Assembly: GCF_025717065.2 (NCBI RefSeq)
Contig: NZ_JAOVZO020000014.1
Coordinates: 62,001 to 126,000 of the forward strand
Direction of reading: 5' to 3'
DNA length: 64,000 nucleotides
Origin: Tahibacter soli
GTDB lineage: Bacteria > Pseudomonadota > Gammaproteobacteria > Xanthomonadales > Rhodanobacteraceae
Shown one piece after another: positions 49,140-55,805 of the stretch (position 1 is its first letter; each line of letters begins with the position of its first letter). The position numbers and the translations under genes are program-made. The notes under the pieces are model-generated. The model saw only the letters and a list, made by a program, of their open reading frames with translations, did not search any database and was not told the origin of the DNA.

Positions 49140-50143
49140 GCGCCGTAGACCGACGTCGATTTGGTCAGGACGTTCGATTCCGCGTCGGCGCCGTCGCAGA
49201 CGGCGTAGACGAAGCCGTCCTGCAGCGCGCACGCGCCGACCTCGCCGAGCTTGTTCAGCGCGAGAAAGCACACCTGCACGCCCTTGCTCGCCTGCGGGCG
49301 CTTCGCGACGATGCGGTCGATCGCCGCGCGGCACGCCGCGGCGGGCGACTTGCCCTGGCGCATGAATTCGACGACGAGAAACGCGCCGGCGCTGCGGATC
49401 ATTTCCTCGCCGACGCCCGACGCGGTGGCCGCGCCGACGTCGCCGTCGACGTACAGGCCGGCGCCGACGATCGGACTGTCGCCGACGCGTCCGCGCAGCT
49501 TCCACGCCATGCCGCTCGTCGTGCACGCGCCGGCGAGCCTGCCGTGCGCGTCGATCGCGAGGATGCCGAGCGTGTCGTGGTTGGACTTGTCGCCGGGTTT
49601 TCCGTCGCGCTCCGCGTTGACGCGCGGCGCGTAGTTCGATGTCTTGCGCCACTCCTGCCACGCCTTGCGCGCATCGTCGGTCAGCAGCGGGGTTTTCTTG
49701 AATCCTTGCGATATCGCGAAATCCTGCGCGCCCTGGCCGACGAGCAGCACGTGCGGCGTCGCTTCCATCACCTTGCGCGCGACGCTGATCGGATGGGCGA
49801 TGTCTTCGATCGCCGCGACCGCGCCGCAGCGGCCGTCGCCGTCCATGATGCTCGCGTCGAGCGTCAGCACGCCGTCGCGGTCGGGATAGCCGCAGCGCCC
49901 GACCGTGCTGTTGCACAGGTCGGCTTCGGCCCAGCGCGCGCCGGCCTCGACCGCGTCGAGCGCCGAGCCTTGCGCCGCGAGCGTCTTCCACGCCGCGGCG
50001 TTCGCGCCGATGCCGAAGTCCCACGTCGATACCACGCGCGGCGCGTTGCCGCGCGGCCGCACTTCCGACGGCGCCTTCGCCGCGAGCGTGCCGCCGGCGG
50101 CGGCGAGGAGCGTGGTGCCGAGAAACGTGCGTCGTGTCGTCAT
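49136..50143 (-). CDS. Glycosylasparaginase (N4-(beta-N-acetylglucosaminyl)-L-asparaginase)
   Basis: The 335-residue protein begins with a twin-arginine-like signal (TTRRTFLGTTLLAAAGG), so it is probably exported folded. It belongs to the Ntn-hydrolase asparaginase-2 family: VVSTWDFGIGANAAAWKTLA, CNSTVGRCGYPDRDGVLTLD, and the autocleavage site HDTLGILAIDAHG with catalytic Thr191. GRVGDSPIVGAGLYVDGDVG follows. The GlcNAc-Asn-hydrolysing branch is favoured by these segments over plain L-asparaginase. It cuts the sugar-peptide bond left after N-glycoprotein digestion. Both ends overlap neighbours by ATGA (glk upstream, cutC downstream). Confidence 0.88.
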   Translation of the reverse strand: MTTRRTFLGTTLLAAAGGTLAAKAPSEVRPRGNAPRVVSTWDFGIGANAAAWKTLAAQGSALDAVEAGARWAEADLCNSTVGRCGYPDRDGVLTLDASIMDGDGRCGAVAAIEDIAHPISVARKVMEATPHVLLVGQGAQDFAISQGFKKTPLLTDDARKAWQEWRKTSNYAPRVNAERDGKPGDKSNHDTLGILAIDAHGRLAGACTTSGMAWKLRGRVGDSPIVGAGLYVDGDVGAATASGVGEEMIRSAGAFLVVEFMRQGKSPAAACRAAIDRIVAKRPQASKGVQVCFLALNKLGEVGACALQDGFVYAVCDGADAESNVLTKSTSVYGA

Positions 50144-51138
50144 GTCGAACCCTTTGCCGGTTTTTCTATCGTCGCGTGGCGCCGGTGCCAGCGCGCCGCG
50201 CCGGCGACGCCGAGGCTGCCGTGGTCGACGAGCCGCACGGTGACGCGCGCCAGCCGCTCGCGCAGCACGCCCTTGTTGAGAAACCGCGCCGCGAACGCGC
50301 CGGCCGCGAGGTCGTCGCCGATGTGCTCGGCGACGCCGCCGGCGACGTACACCTCGCTCGCGCCGAACGTCGTGGCGAGATCGCCGGCGAAGCTGCCGAG
50401 CAGCGCGCAGAACATCGCGAGCGCTTCGGCCGCGACCGCGTCGCCGTCGCGCGCGGCGGCGACGATCGCGGCGGGCGAGGCGTGACGCGGCGCGACGCGT
50501 TCGAGTTCGGCGACGGCCGCGGCGAGGTTCACGAGCCCCGGCCCCGACAGCGCGCGCTCGACGTCGACGTGCGGCCAGCGCCGCATCAGCACTTGCAGCA
50601 CCGCCAGTTCGCGCGGCGTGCCGACCGCGAGCGCCGCGTGGCCGGCCTCGGTCGGCAGCACCGTCAGCGGCGGGCCGCGAAAGCACAGCGCGGCGCCGAG
50701 GCCCGTGCCGGGGCCGATCAGCACGATCGGACCCGCGAGCGTCGGCCGCGTCGGGCCGCACAACAGGCGCGTGTCGATCTCGTCGATCGCCGGCGCGGCA
50801 TAGGCCAGCGCTTCGAAGTCGTTGATCAGGTGCAGGCGGCCGAGGCCCGCCTCGCGCCGCGTCTGCGACGACGACACGGGCCACGGCAGGTTCGTATTGA
50901 TCAGCCGGTCGCCGTCGAGCACGCCGGCGATCGCGACGGTCGCATCGATCGATGCCGTCTCGCCGAGTCCGTCGAGGCCGTCGACGTATTGCTTGATCAG
51001 CGCGGCGAGGCTCGGAAAGTCGGCGCAGGCGTAGCGCTCGTAGCGCGCGAGCGCGACGCGGTCGCCCGCGCCGTCGACCAGCGCGAGCCGCGCGTGCGTG
51101 CCGCCGACGTCGGCCGCGATCAGCCGCCGCGCGCTCAT
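50140..51138 (-). CDS. glk: Glucokinase (ROK-unrelated, bacterial Glk family)
   Basis: The 332-residue enzyme matches the proteobacterial Glk family: phosphate loop IAADVGGTHARLALV at the N-terminus, catalytic LHLINDFEALAYA (Asp), IVLIGPGTGLGAALCF for ATP binding, VLPTEAGHAAL and VYVAGGVAEHIGDDL. It phosphorylates glucose to glucose-6-phosphate in the cytoplasm. It overlaps kptA upstream and the asparaginase downstream by ATGA, giving a tightly coupled operon. The final residues (RHATIEKPAKGST) extend slightly beyond the family core. Confidence 0.93.
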   Translation of the reverse strand: MSARRLIAADVGGTHARLALVDGAGDRVALARYERYACADFPSLAALIKQYVDGLDGLGETASIDATVAIAGVLDGDRLINTNLPWPVSSSQTRREAGLGRLHLINDFEALAYAAPAIDEIDTRLLCGPTRPTLAGPIVLIGPGTGLGAALCFRGPPLTVLPTEAGHAALAVGTPRELAVLQVLMRRWPHVDVERALSGPGLVNLAAAVAELERVAPRHASPAAIVAAARDGDAVAAEALAMFCALLGSFAGDLATTFGASEVYVAGGVAEHIGDDLAAGAFAARFLNKGVLRERLARVTVRLVDHGSLGVAGAARWHRRHATIEKPAKGST

Positions 51139-51680
51139 GCGGGAATGTCGAGGTATTGCGCGGGCACGGCGCCGGTCAGCCAGACGCCGTTGTCCGAACG
51201 CGCAAACGCGAGGCCGGCCCCATGCATCGCGCGCGCGTCGACGACGAGCACGATCGGCACGCCGTGCCGCGCGCCGACGTTCGTCGCGGTGGCGCGATCG
51301 GCCGACAGGTGCACGTGCTGCCGCTCGCCGGCGACGAGGCCCTGCCTGCGGATGCTGTCGACGAAGCGCGTCGCGGTGCCGTGATAGAGCACGTCGGGCG
51401 GCGTCTGCGGCGCGAGCGCGAGATCGACCGCGATCGAATGGCCCTGGTTCGCGCGGATGCGCGCGCCGTCGGGCGACAGGGCGAAGCGCTGCTTGTCGTT
51501 CGTCGCGACGGCGGCGGCGATGCCGTCGCGGTCGAGCGGCGTGCCCTTGGCGGCGGCCTTGGCGATGAGTTCGTCGACGCTCGCCCAGCCTTGCGCGTCG
51601 AGGTCGAGGCCGATCGCGTCGGGTTCGTGGCGCAGGACGTAGCTCAGAAACTTGCTGATCTTGACGAGGTCGGGCTTCAT
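51135..51680 (-). CDS. kptA: RNA 2'-phosphotransferase (Tpt1/KptA)
   Basis: The 181-residue protein matches KptA/Tpt1: KISKFLSYVLRHEPDAIGLD, GWASVDELI, the NAD-dependent catalytic segment VLYHGTATRFVDSI, HVHLSADRATATNVGARHG and a final LTGAVPAQYLDIP. The enzyme transfers an internal RNA 2'-phosphate to NAD. Eukaryotes need it for tRNA splicing; the bacterial substrate is unknown. It is the first gene of the overlapping run kptA-glk-asparaginase-cutC. Confidence 0.93.
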   Translation of the reverse strand: MKPDLVKISKFLSYVLRHEPDAIGLDLDAQGWASVDELIAKAAAKGTPLDRDGIAAAVATNDKQRFALSPDGARIRANQGHSIAVDLALAPQTPPDVLYHGTATRFVDSIRRQGLVAGERQHVHLSADRATATNVGARHGVPIVLVVDARAMHGAGLAFARSDNGVWLTGAVPAQYLDIPA

Positions 51681-51877
51681 GCGTGGCTCGCAGGGAACGG
51701 CGTACCGGCTCGCCGGTCGCGCGCCACCGCTTCGGCGCAGGCGCGCGGAACGCGGCGGCGGAACGATGCGCGGCGCGGCTATGCTCGCGGTGCGTCGCGC
51801 GTTGTCGCATACCTCGCCGATCGAATCAATGCGCCTCGTCTTATCGAAACCTCGTTCAAAACCTTGAAGGGAATCTC

Positions 51878-53017
51878 GTGAGCCGTCTGCCCGGGTTGGA
51901 TCTGTTGCGCGCGATCGCGGTCGCGTGGGTGATGCTGTTTCATTCGTATATCGTCGGCGGCCTGGGGCCCACGTTCGATCCGGTCGCCGAGCCCGGCTGG
52001 ATGGGCGTGGACCTCTTCTTCGTGCTGTCGGGCTTTCTGATCGGCGGGCAGGTGCTGGCCCCGCTCGCGCGCGGCGGCGCGCTGCGGTTCGGCGATTTCT
52101 ACCGCCGCCGCGCGTACCGCGTGCTGCCGGCGTACCTCACGGTGCTCGCGCTGTACTTCGCGTGGCCGGGATTTCGCGAAGCGGACGGCATCGCGCCGCC
52201 GTGGCAGTTCCTCACGTTCACGCTGAACCTCGCCATCGACTACGAGCACCAGCGCGCGTTCTCGCATGCGTGGTCGCTGTGCGTCGAGGAACATTTCTAT
52301 CTCGTGTTTCCGCTCGCGGCATGGTGGCTCTCGCGGCGCCCGTCGGTCGCGCGCTTCGTCGCGGTGTGCGTCGCGATCGTCGCCTTCGGCATGGCGCTGC
52401 GCGGCTGGATCTGGGTCCACGAGATGGCGCCGGTGCGCGGCGTCGAGGGCGTGGCGCGCAGCTTCGGCCAGCGCTTCATCGAAGACATCTACTATCCGAC
52501 CTGGACGCGGCTCGACGGCCTCCTGGCCGGCGTCGTGCTCGCGGCGATCCGCGCGTACCGGCCGATGTTGTGGACGCACCTGACGGCGCGGGCGAACGCG
52601 CTCGCGCTCGGCGGCCTCGTCGTGGTCGCGGCGGCGGTCGCGCTGTTTTCGAACCGCACGGGCTTCGCGGCGACGACGTTCGGCTATCCGCTGTTGTCGC
52701 TCGGCCTCGCGCTGCTCGTCGCGGCCGGCGCATCCGATCGCGGCGTGCTGGCGCGCGTGCGCGTGCCGGGCGCCGCGTGGCTCGCGGCGATTTCGTACAG
52801 TCTTTATCTTGTGCACAAGCCGATTTTTCATCTCGTGCGGACGCATGCCGGCGCGTGGCTCGACGACGGCGGCTTCGTCGCGTTCGGCGCGTATGCCGCG
52901 GCGTCCCTCGCGGGCGGTGCGCTGCTGTACTACGCGATCGAACGGCCGCTGCTGCGTCTGCGCGAACGGCGCGCGGCGGCGTTTCGCGCCGGGGCCGTGA
53001 CGGCCGACGCCCGGTAA
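51878..53017 (+). CDS. Acyltransferase family 3 membrane protein (OafA-like)
   Basis: The 379-residue protein has about ten transmembrane helices and the acyltransferase-3 start LPGLDLLRAIAVAWVMLFHS with its catalytic His. It continues with GWMGVDLFFVLSGFLIGGQV, FYRRRAYRVLPAYL and SLCVEEHFYLVFPLA. Such proteins O-acylate exopolysaccharides, lipopolysaccharide or other glycans at the inner membrane. I take the GTG at 51878 (GAAGGGA upstream), because the frame before it is not conserved-looking. It is divergent from kptA. A terminator follows. The acceptor glycan is not encoded nearby. Confidence 0.88.
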   Translation: MSRLPGLDLLRAIAVAWVMLFHSYIVGGLGPTFDPVAEPGWMGVDLFFVLSGFLIGGQVLAPLARGGALRFGDFYRRRAYRVLPAYLTVLALYFAWPGFREADGIAPPWQFLTFTLNLAIDYEHQRAFSHAWSLCVEEHFYLVFPLAAWWLSRRPSVARFVAVCVAIVAFGMALRGWIWVHEMAPVRGVEGVARSFGQRFIEDIYYPTWTRLDGLLAGVVLAAIRAYRPMLWTHLTARANALALGGLVVVAAAVALFSNRTGFAATTFGYPLLSLGLALLVAAGASDRGVLARVRVPGAAWLAAISYSLYLVHKPIFHLVRTHAGAWLDDGGFVAFGAYAAASLAGGALLYYAIERPLLRLRERRAAAFRAGAVTADAR

Positions 53018-53028
53018 CGCGAAAGATA

Positions 53029-53048
53029 CCCCGCGAACGCGGGGTTTT
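53029..53048 (+). terminator. Rho-independent terminator after the acyltransferase gene
   Basis: CCCCGCG (53029-53035), loop AA, CGCGGGG (53038-53044), then TTTTCC. The stem is short but followed at once by four T. Confidence 0.65.
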
Positions 53049-53102
53049 CCCCGCACGGGCGATCGCGGACATTCGCCGCCGAACTGAACGTTCGGGGGAA
53101 TC

Positions 53103-53555
53103 ATGATCGTCGACGCCACCGTCAGCCGCCGCGCGGTCCGCGTGCGCCGCCTGCATCGCGCGCTGGTGCTGTTCTGCCTCGCCGGCGCGTGCGCCGCAGC
53201 GGCGATCGCGCTCAAGCCCGCCGCCTCCGTCGCGGCCGCCGAGGCGCGCGTCGACGCCGACACGCGCTTCGACTACGTGGCGGTGTTCGAACCCGGAACG
53301 AGCGACGCCGACGTCGAACGCTGGCGCGCCGCGGTGCTGCGCGCGCACCGCGCGCCGTGCCTCGAACGCCTGCCGTGCACGACGCGCGCGCTGCGACTCG
53401 CCGAACTCGGCGCCGGCCGGCGCTACGCGATCGGCTTCGATCTCAATCGCGCGACGCCGGACGACGAACGCGCGGCGCTGCTCGCGGCCGCGCAGGCGCA
53501 GCCGGTGCGCGTGACGCTCGTCGCGGCGACGACGCCGCGGCGCGCGGCGGAATGA
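53103..53555 (+). CDS. Hypothetical membrane-anchored/secreted protein
   Basis: This 150-residue protein has a hydrophobic N-terminal segment (ALVLFCLAGACAAAAIALKP) and a mature part with DYVAVFEPGTSDADVERWRA, two close cysteines (APCLERLPCT) and an arginine-rich end. No family was recognised. A GGGGGAATC stretch precedes the ATG. It ends 29 bp before the CTERM-like protein gene and may be co-transcribed with it. Codon bias is typical for the region. Confidence 0.55.
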   Translation: MIVDATVSRRAVRVRRLHRALVLFCLAGACAAAAIALKPAASVAAAEARVDADTRFDYVAVFEPGTSDADVERWRAAVLRAHRAPCLERLPCTTRALRLAELGAGRRYAIGFDLNRATPDDERAALLAAAQAQPVRVTLVAATTPRRAAE

Positions 53556-53584
53556 TCAACGGGAAACCACTACAGGGGTCAAGC

Positions 53585-54394
53585 ATGAAATACGTTCGTT
53601 GCGGCATTGCCGCGCTCGCGCTGACCGTCGCCGGATCGGCACATGCCGTGTTCGTGAACGGCGGCTTCGAACAGAACAACTTCAACGGCTGGACGGTCGG
53701 CGGCGGCACGAACCCGGGCCTTGCCGGCACCGCGCCGTTCACCGGCGCGAGCGTGCAGATCACCCAGGGTGCGCCGGGGCCGGCCAGCGTAGTCGGCCAG
53801 GTTGTCGACGCGCGGGCACCGGGCATCGTGCTCCCGCGCGTCGGCAATCTCACCGCGAAGATCAACGACGAGGCGACCGGCGCGCGGCTGACGACGCTCG
53901 TGCAGCGCGACCGCATCACGCAGGCCGACGTCGACGCGTCGGACGGACTGCCGCATCTGCGCTTCGCGTTCGCGCCGGTGCTCGACGATCCGTCGCATGC
54001 GCCGCAGGAGCAGCCGTATTTCTACGTCGTCGTGCGCAACGTGGCCGACCAGAGCGTGCTGTTCGAGCAGTTCGCGTATTCGGGCCAGCCCGGCGTGACG
54101 TTCCAGCAGGGCACGGGCAGCTGGAAGTTCCTGCCGTTCCAGAACGTCGACGCGACGCTGCCGGCGTCGGCCGTCGGCCAGGAAATCGAGCTCACCGTGA
54201 TCGGCGCCGACTGCTCGCTCAGCGGCCACGGCGGCTACGTCTACGTCGACGGCTTCGGCTCGGCGCAGGTCGGTTCCGGCAACGGCGCCGGCACCGGTGC
54301 GGTCGTGCCGGTGCCGATGCTGGCGCCGGGCGTGCTCGCGCTGCTCGCGGCGGGTCTCGCGGGCGCCGGCGCGATCGGCTGGCGGCGCCGTTGA
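53585..54394 (+). CDS. Secreted protein with CTERM-like C-terminal sorting signal
   Basis: The 269-residue protein has a signal peptide (YVRCGIAALALTVAGSAHA) and a mature beta-rich part beginning VFVNGGFEQNNFNGWTVGGG, typical of carbohydrate-binding-like PEP-CTERM proteins. The C-terminus is tripartite: VVPVPMLAPG, a hydrophobic helix (VLALLAAGLAGAGAIG) and a basic tail WRRR. This is the shape of PEP-CTERM/IPTL-CTERM sorting signals, although the VPxP motif is not a standard one. No exosortase gene is present in the window. It is probably anchored to or passed through the envelope. Confidence 0.75.
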   Translation: MKYVRCGIAALALTVAGSAHAVFVNGGFEQNNFNGWTVGGGTNPGLAGTAPFTGASVQITQGAPGPASVVGQVVDARAPGIVLPRVGNLTAKINDEATGARLTTLVQRDRITQADVDASDGLPHLRFAFAPVLDDPSHAPQEQPYFYVVVRNVADQSVLFEQFAYSGQPGVTFQQGTGSWKFLPFQNVDATLPASAVGQEIELTVIGADCSLSGHGGYVYVDGFGSAQVGSGNGAGTGAVVPVPMLAPGVLALLAAGLAGAGAIGWRRR

Positions 54395-54446
54395 TCGTAA
54401 CGAAAAATATTCAACACGGCGGCAGTGACGGATCATTGCGTTGATA

Positions 54447-54470
54447 CTCTCCCCGGGCGACCGGGGAGAG
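54447..54470. terminator. Perfect 10-bp hairpin between convergent genes
   Basis: CTCTCCCCGG (54447-54456), loop GCGA, CCGGGGAGAG (54461-54470) lies just 5 bp from the response regulator stop and 53 bp after the CTERM gene. It can serve both strands, although no T tract follows either side. Confidence 0.5.
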
Positions 54471-54474
54471 CGCC

Positions 54475-55107
54475 TCAAGCAAGCCCGCGCCGCGCGGCTT
54501 CCAGCGCCGCCTCGGCGCGCGTCGACACCGACAGCTTGCGGTAGATGTCCTTGAGATATCCGCCGGCCGTGTGCCGCGACAGGCCTAGCAGGTCGGCCAC
54601 TTCCTGCACCGTCAGGCCCTTCGCGGTCAGCCGCAGCACCTCGGTTTCGCGCGGCGTCAGCGCCGGCGCATCGGGTTCCGGCGCCGGCGGCCGGAAGTGC
54701 TGCAGCAGGCGCCGCGCGATCGACGGCGACAGCGGCGGCTGACCCGCCGCGATCCCCTGCAGCATCGCCGCGAGCGCTTCGGGCGGCTGGTCCTTGAGCA
54801 CATAGCCCTGCGCGCCGGCGCGCAGCGCGGGAAACAGGTGCGCGTCGTCGTCGAACACCGTTGCGACGATCGTGACGGTCGCGCCGCGCCTGCCCAGTTC
54901 CTCGATCACGCGCACGCCGGAACCGTCGGGCAGGCCGAGATCGACGAGCGCGAGCGGCGGCGGCGGATCGATGCGCGCGAGCGCCTCGGCGACGCTCGCC
55001 GCGGATTCGACCGCGATGCCGGGAAACGCGAGCGCGAGCGCGCGTTCGAGCCAGTCGCGGCTCGCCGCGAGATCGTCGACGACGAGCGCGCGCGCGTAGC
55101 CGCTCAA
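54475..55107 (-). CDS. LuxR/NarL-type response regulator
   Basis: The 210-residue protein has a receiver domain (ARALVVDDLAASRDWLERAL with the acidic pair, phospho-acceptor D56 in LALVDLGLPDGSG, and Lys in GYVLKDQPPEALAAM) and a NarL/LuxR helix-turn-helix (LTPRETEVLRLTAKGLTVQE, VADLLGLSRHTAGGYLKDIY). Its TTG start overlaps the stop of the histidine kinase gene (TTGA), so the two are a coupled pair. It is the third gene of the Ser/Thr kinase-histidine kinase-regulator operon. Confidence 0.9.
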   Translation of the reverse strand: MSGYARALVVDDLAASRDWLERALALAFPGIAVESAASVAEALARIDPPPPLALVDLGLPDGSGVRVIEELGRRGATVTIVATVFDDDAHLFPALRAGAQGYVLKDQPPEALAAMLQGIAAGQPPLSPSIARRLLQHFRPPAPEPDAPALTPRETEVLRLTAKGLTVQEVADLLGLSRHTAGGYLKDIYRKLSVSTRAEAALEAARRGLA

Positions 55108-55805
55108 GCGCCGCCGCCTTCGAGCGGCACCGACAGGAGCACCTTCGTGCCGCCCGCGGTGCCGGCCGTCCAGCGGATGTCGCCGTCGAGCCGACCGGTG
55201 CGTTCGCGCATGCCGGCGATGCCGCTGCCGGCGCGCGCGGCGTCGTCGCGGCCGTCGCCGTCGTCGGTGAGTTCCACGTCGAGCGCGCGCGCGTCGGCGC
55301 GCACGCGTACGCGCAGCCGCCGCGCATGCGCATGGCGGATCACGTTGCTGATCGCTTCGCGCACGATGCGGTACAGGTGCAGCGCGCGCGCGGGTTCGAG
55401 CGGCGAGGGCGGCAGGTCGCCCGGCTGCTCCCAGACGAGTTCGATGCCGGCGGCGGCGAGGCGCTGGCGCGCCTCGTGGGCGATCTCGGCGATGGCCTCG
55501 TCGAGCGTGCCGGTCGTGCCGCGCGAGCGCGTGACGACGTCGCGCAGGTCCTGCAGCGCGGCGCGCGCGCGATCGGCGTAGTCCGGCGTCGGCGCGCGAT
55601 AGACGAGTTCGAGCAGCTTGGCGCCGAGGTCGTCGTGCAGGTCGCGGTAGATGCGTTCGCGCTCGGCCGTCGCGGCGTGGGCGGTCGCTTCGCGGACGAG
55701 CTTCGCGGCCTGCGCGCGTTCGTGCGCCAGCGCGCGTCGTTCGCGCACGAGCAGTGCGGCGAGCGCGCACGACGCGAGCGCGAGCAGCACGGCGAGCGCG
55801 GTCAT
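55104..55805 (-). CDS. NarL-family (HisKA_3) sensor histidine kinase, minimal
   Basis: The 233-residue protein has one N-terminal hydrophobic helix (LAVLLALASCALAALLV), a HisKA_3 dimerisation helix with phospho-acceptor H57 (ERERIYRDLHDDLGAKLLEL), and an HATPase domain (REAISNVIRHAHARRLRVRV, TDDGDGRDDAARAGSGIAGM). There is no periplasmic or cytoplasmic sensor domain. Input therefore probably comes from another protein. The gene before it, overlapping by ATGA, encodes a membrane Ser/Thr kinase, a natural candidate. The regulator gene follows with a TTGA overlap. Confidence 0.9.
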   Translation of the reverse strand: MTALAVLLALASCALAALLVRERRALAHERAQAAKLVREATAHAATAERERIYRDLHDDLGAKLLELVYRAPTPDYADRARAALQDLRDVVTRSRGTTGTLDEAIAEIAHEARQRLAAAGIELVWEQPGDLPPSPLEPARALHLYRIVREAISNVIRHAHARRLRVRVRADARALDVELTDDGDGRDDAARAGSGIAGMRERTGRLDGDIRWTAGTAGGTKVLLSVPLEGGGA

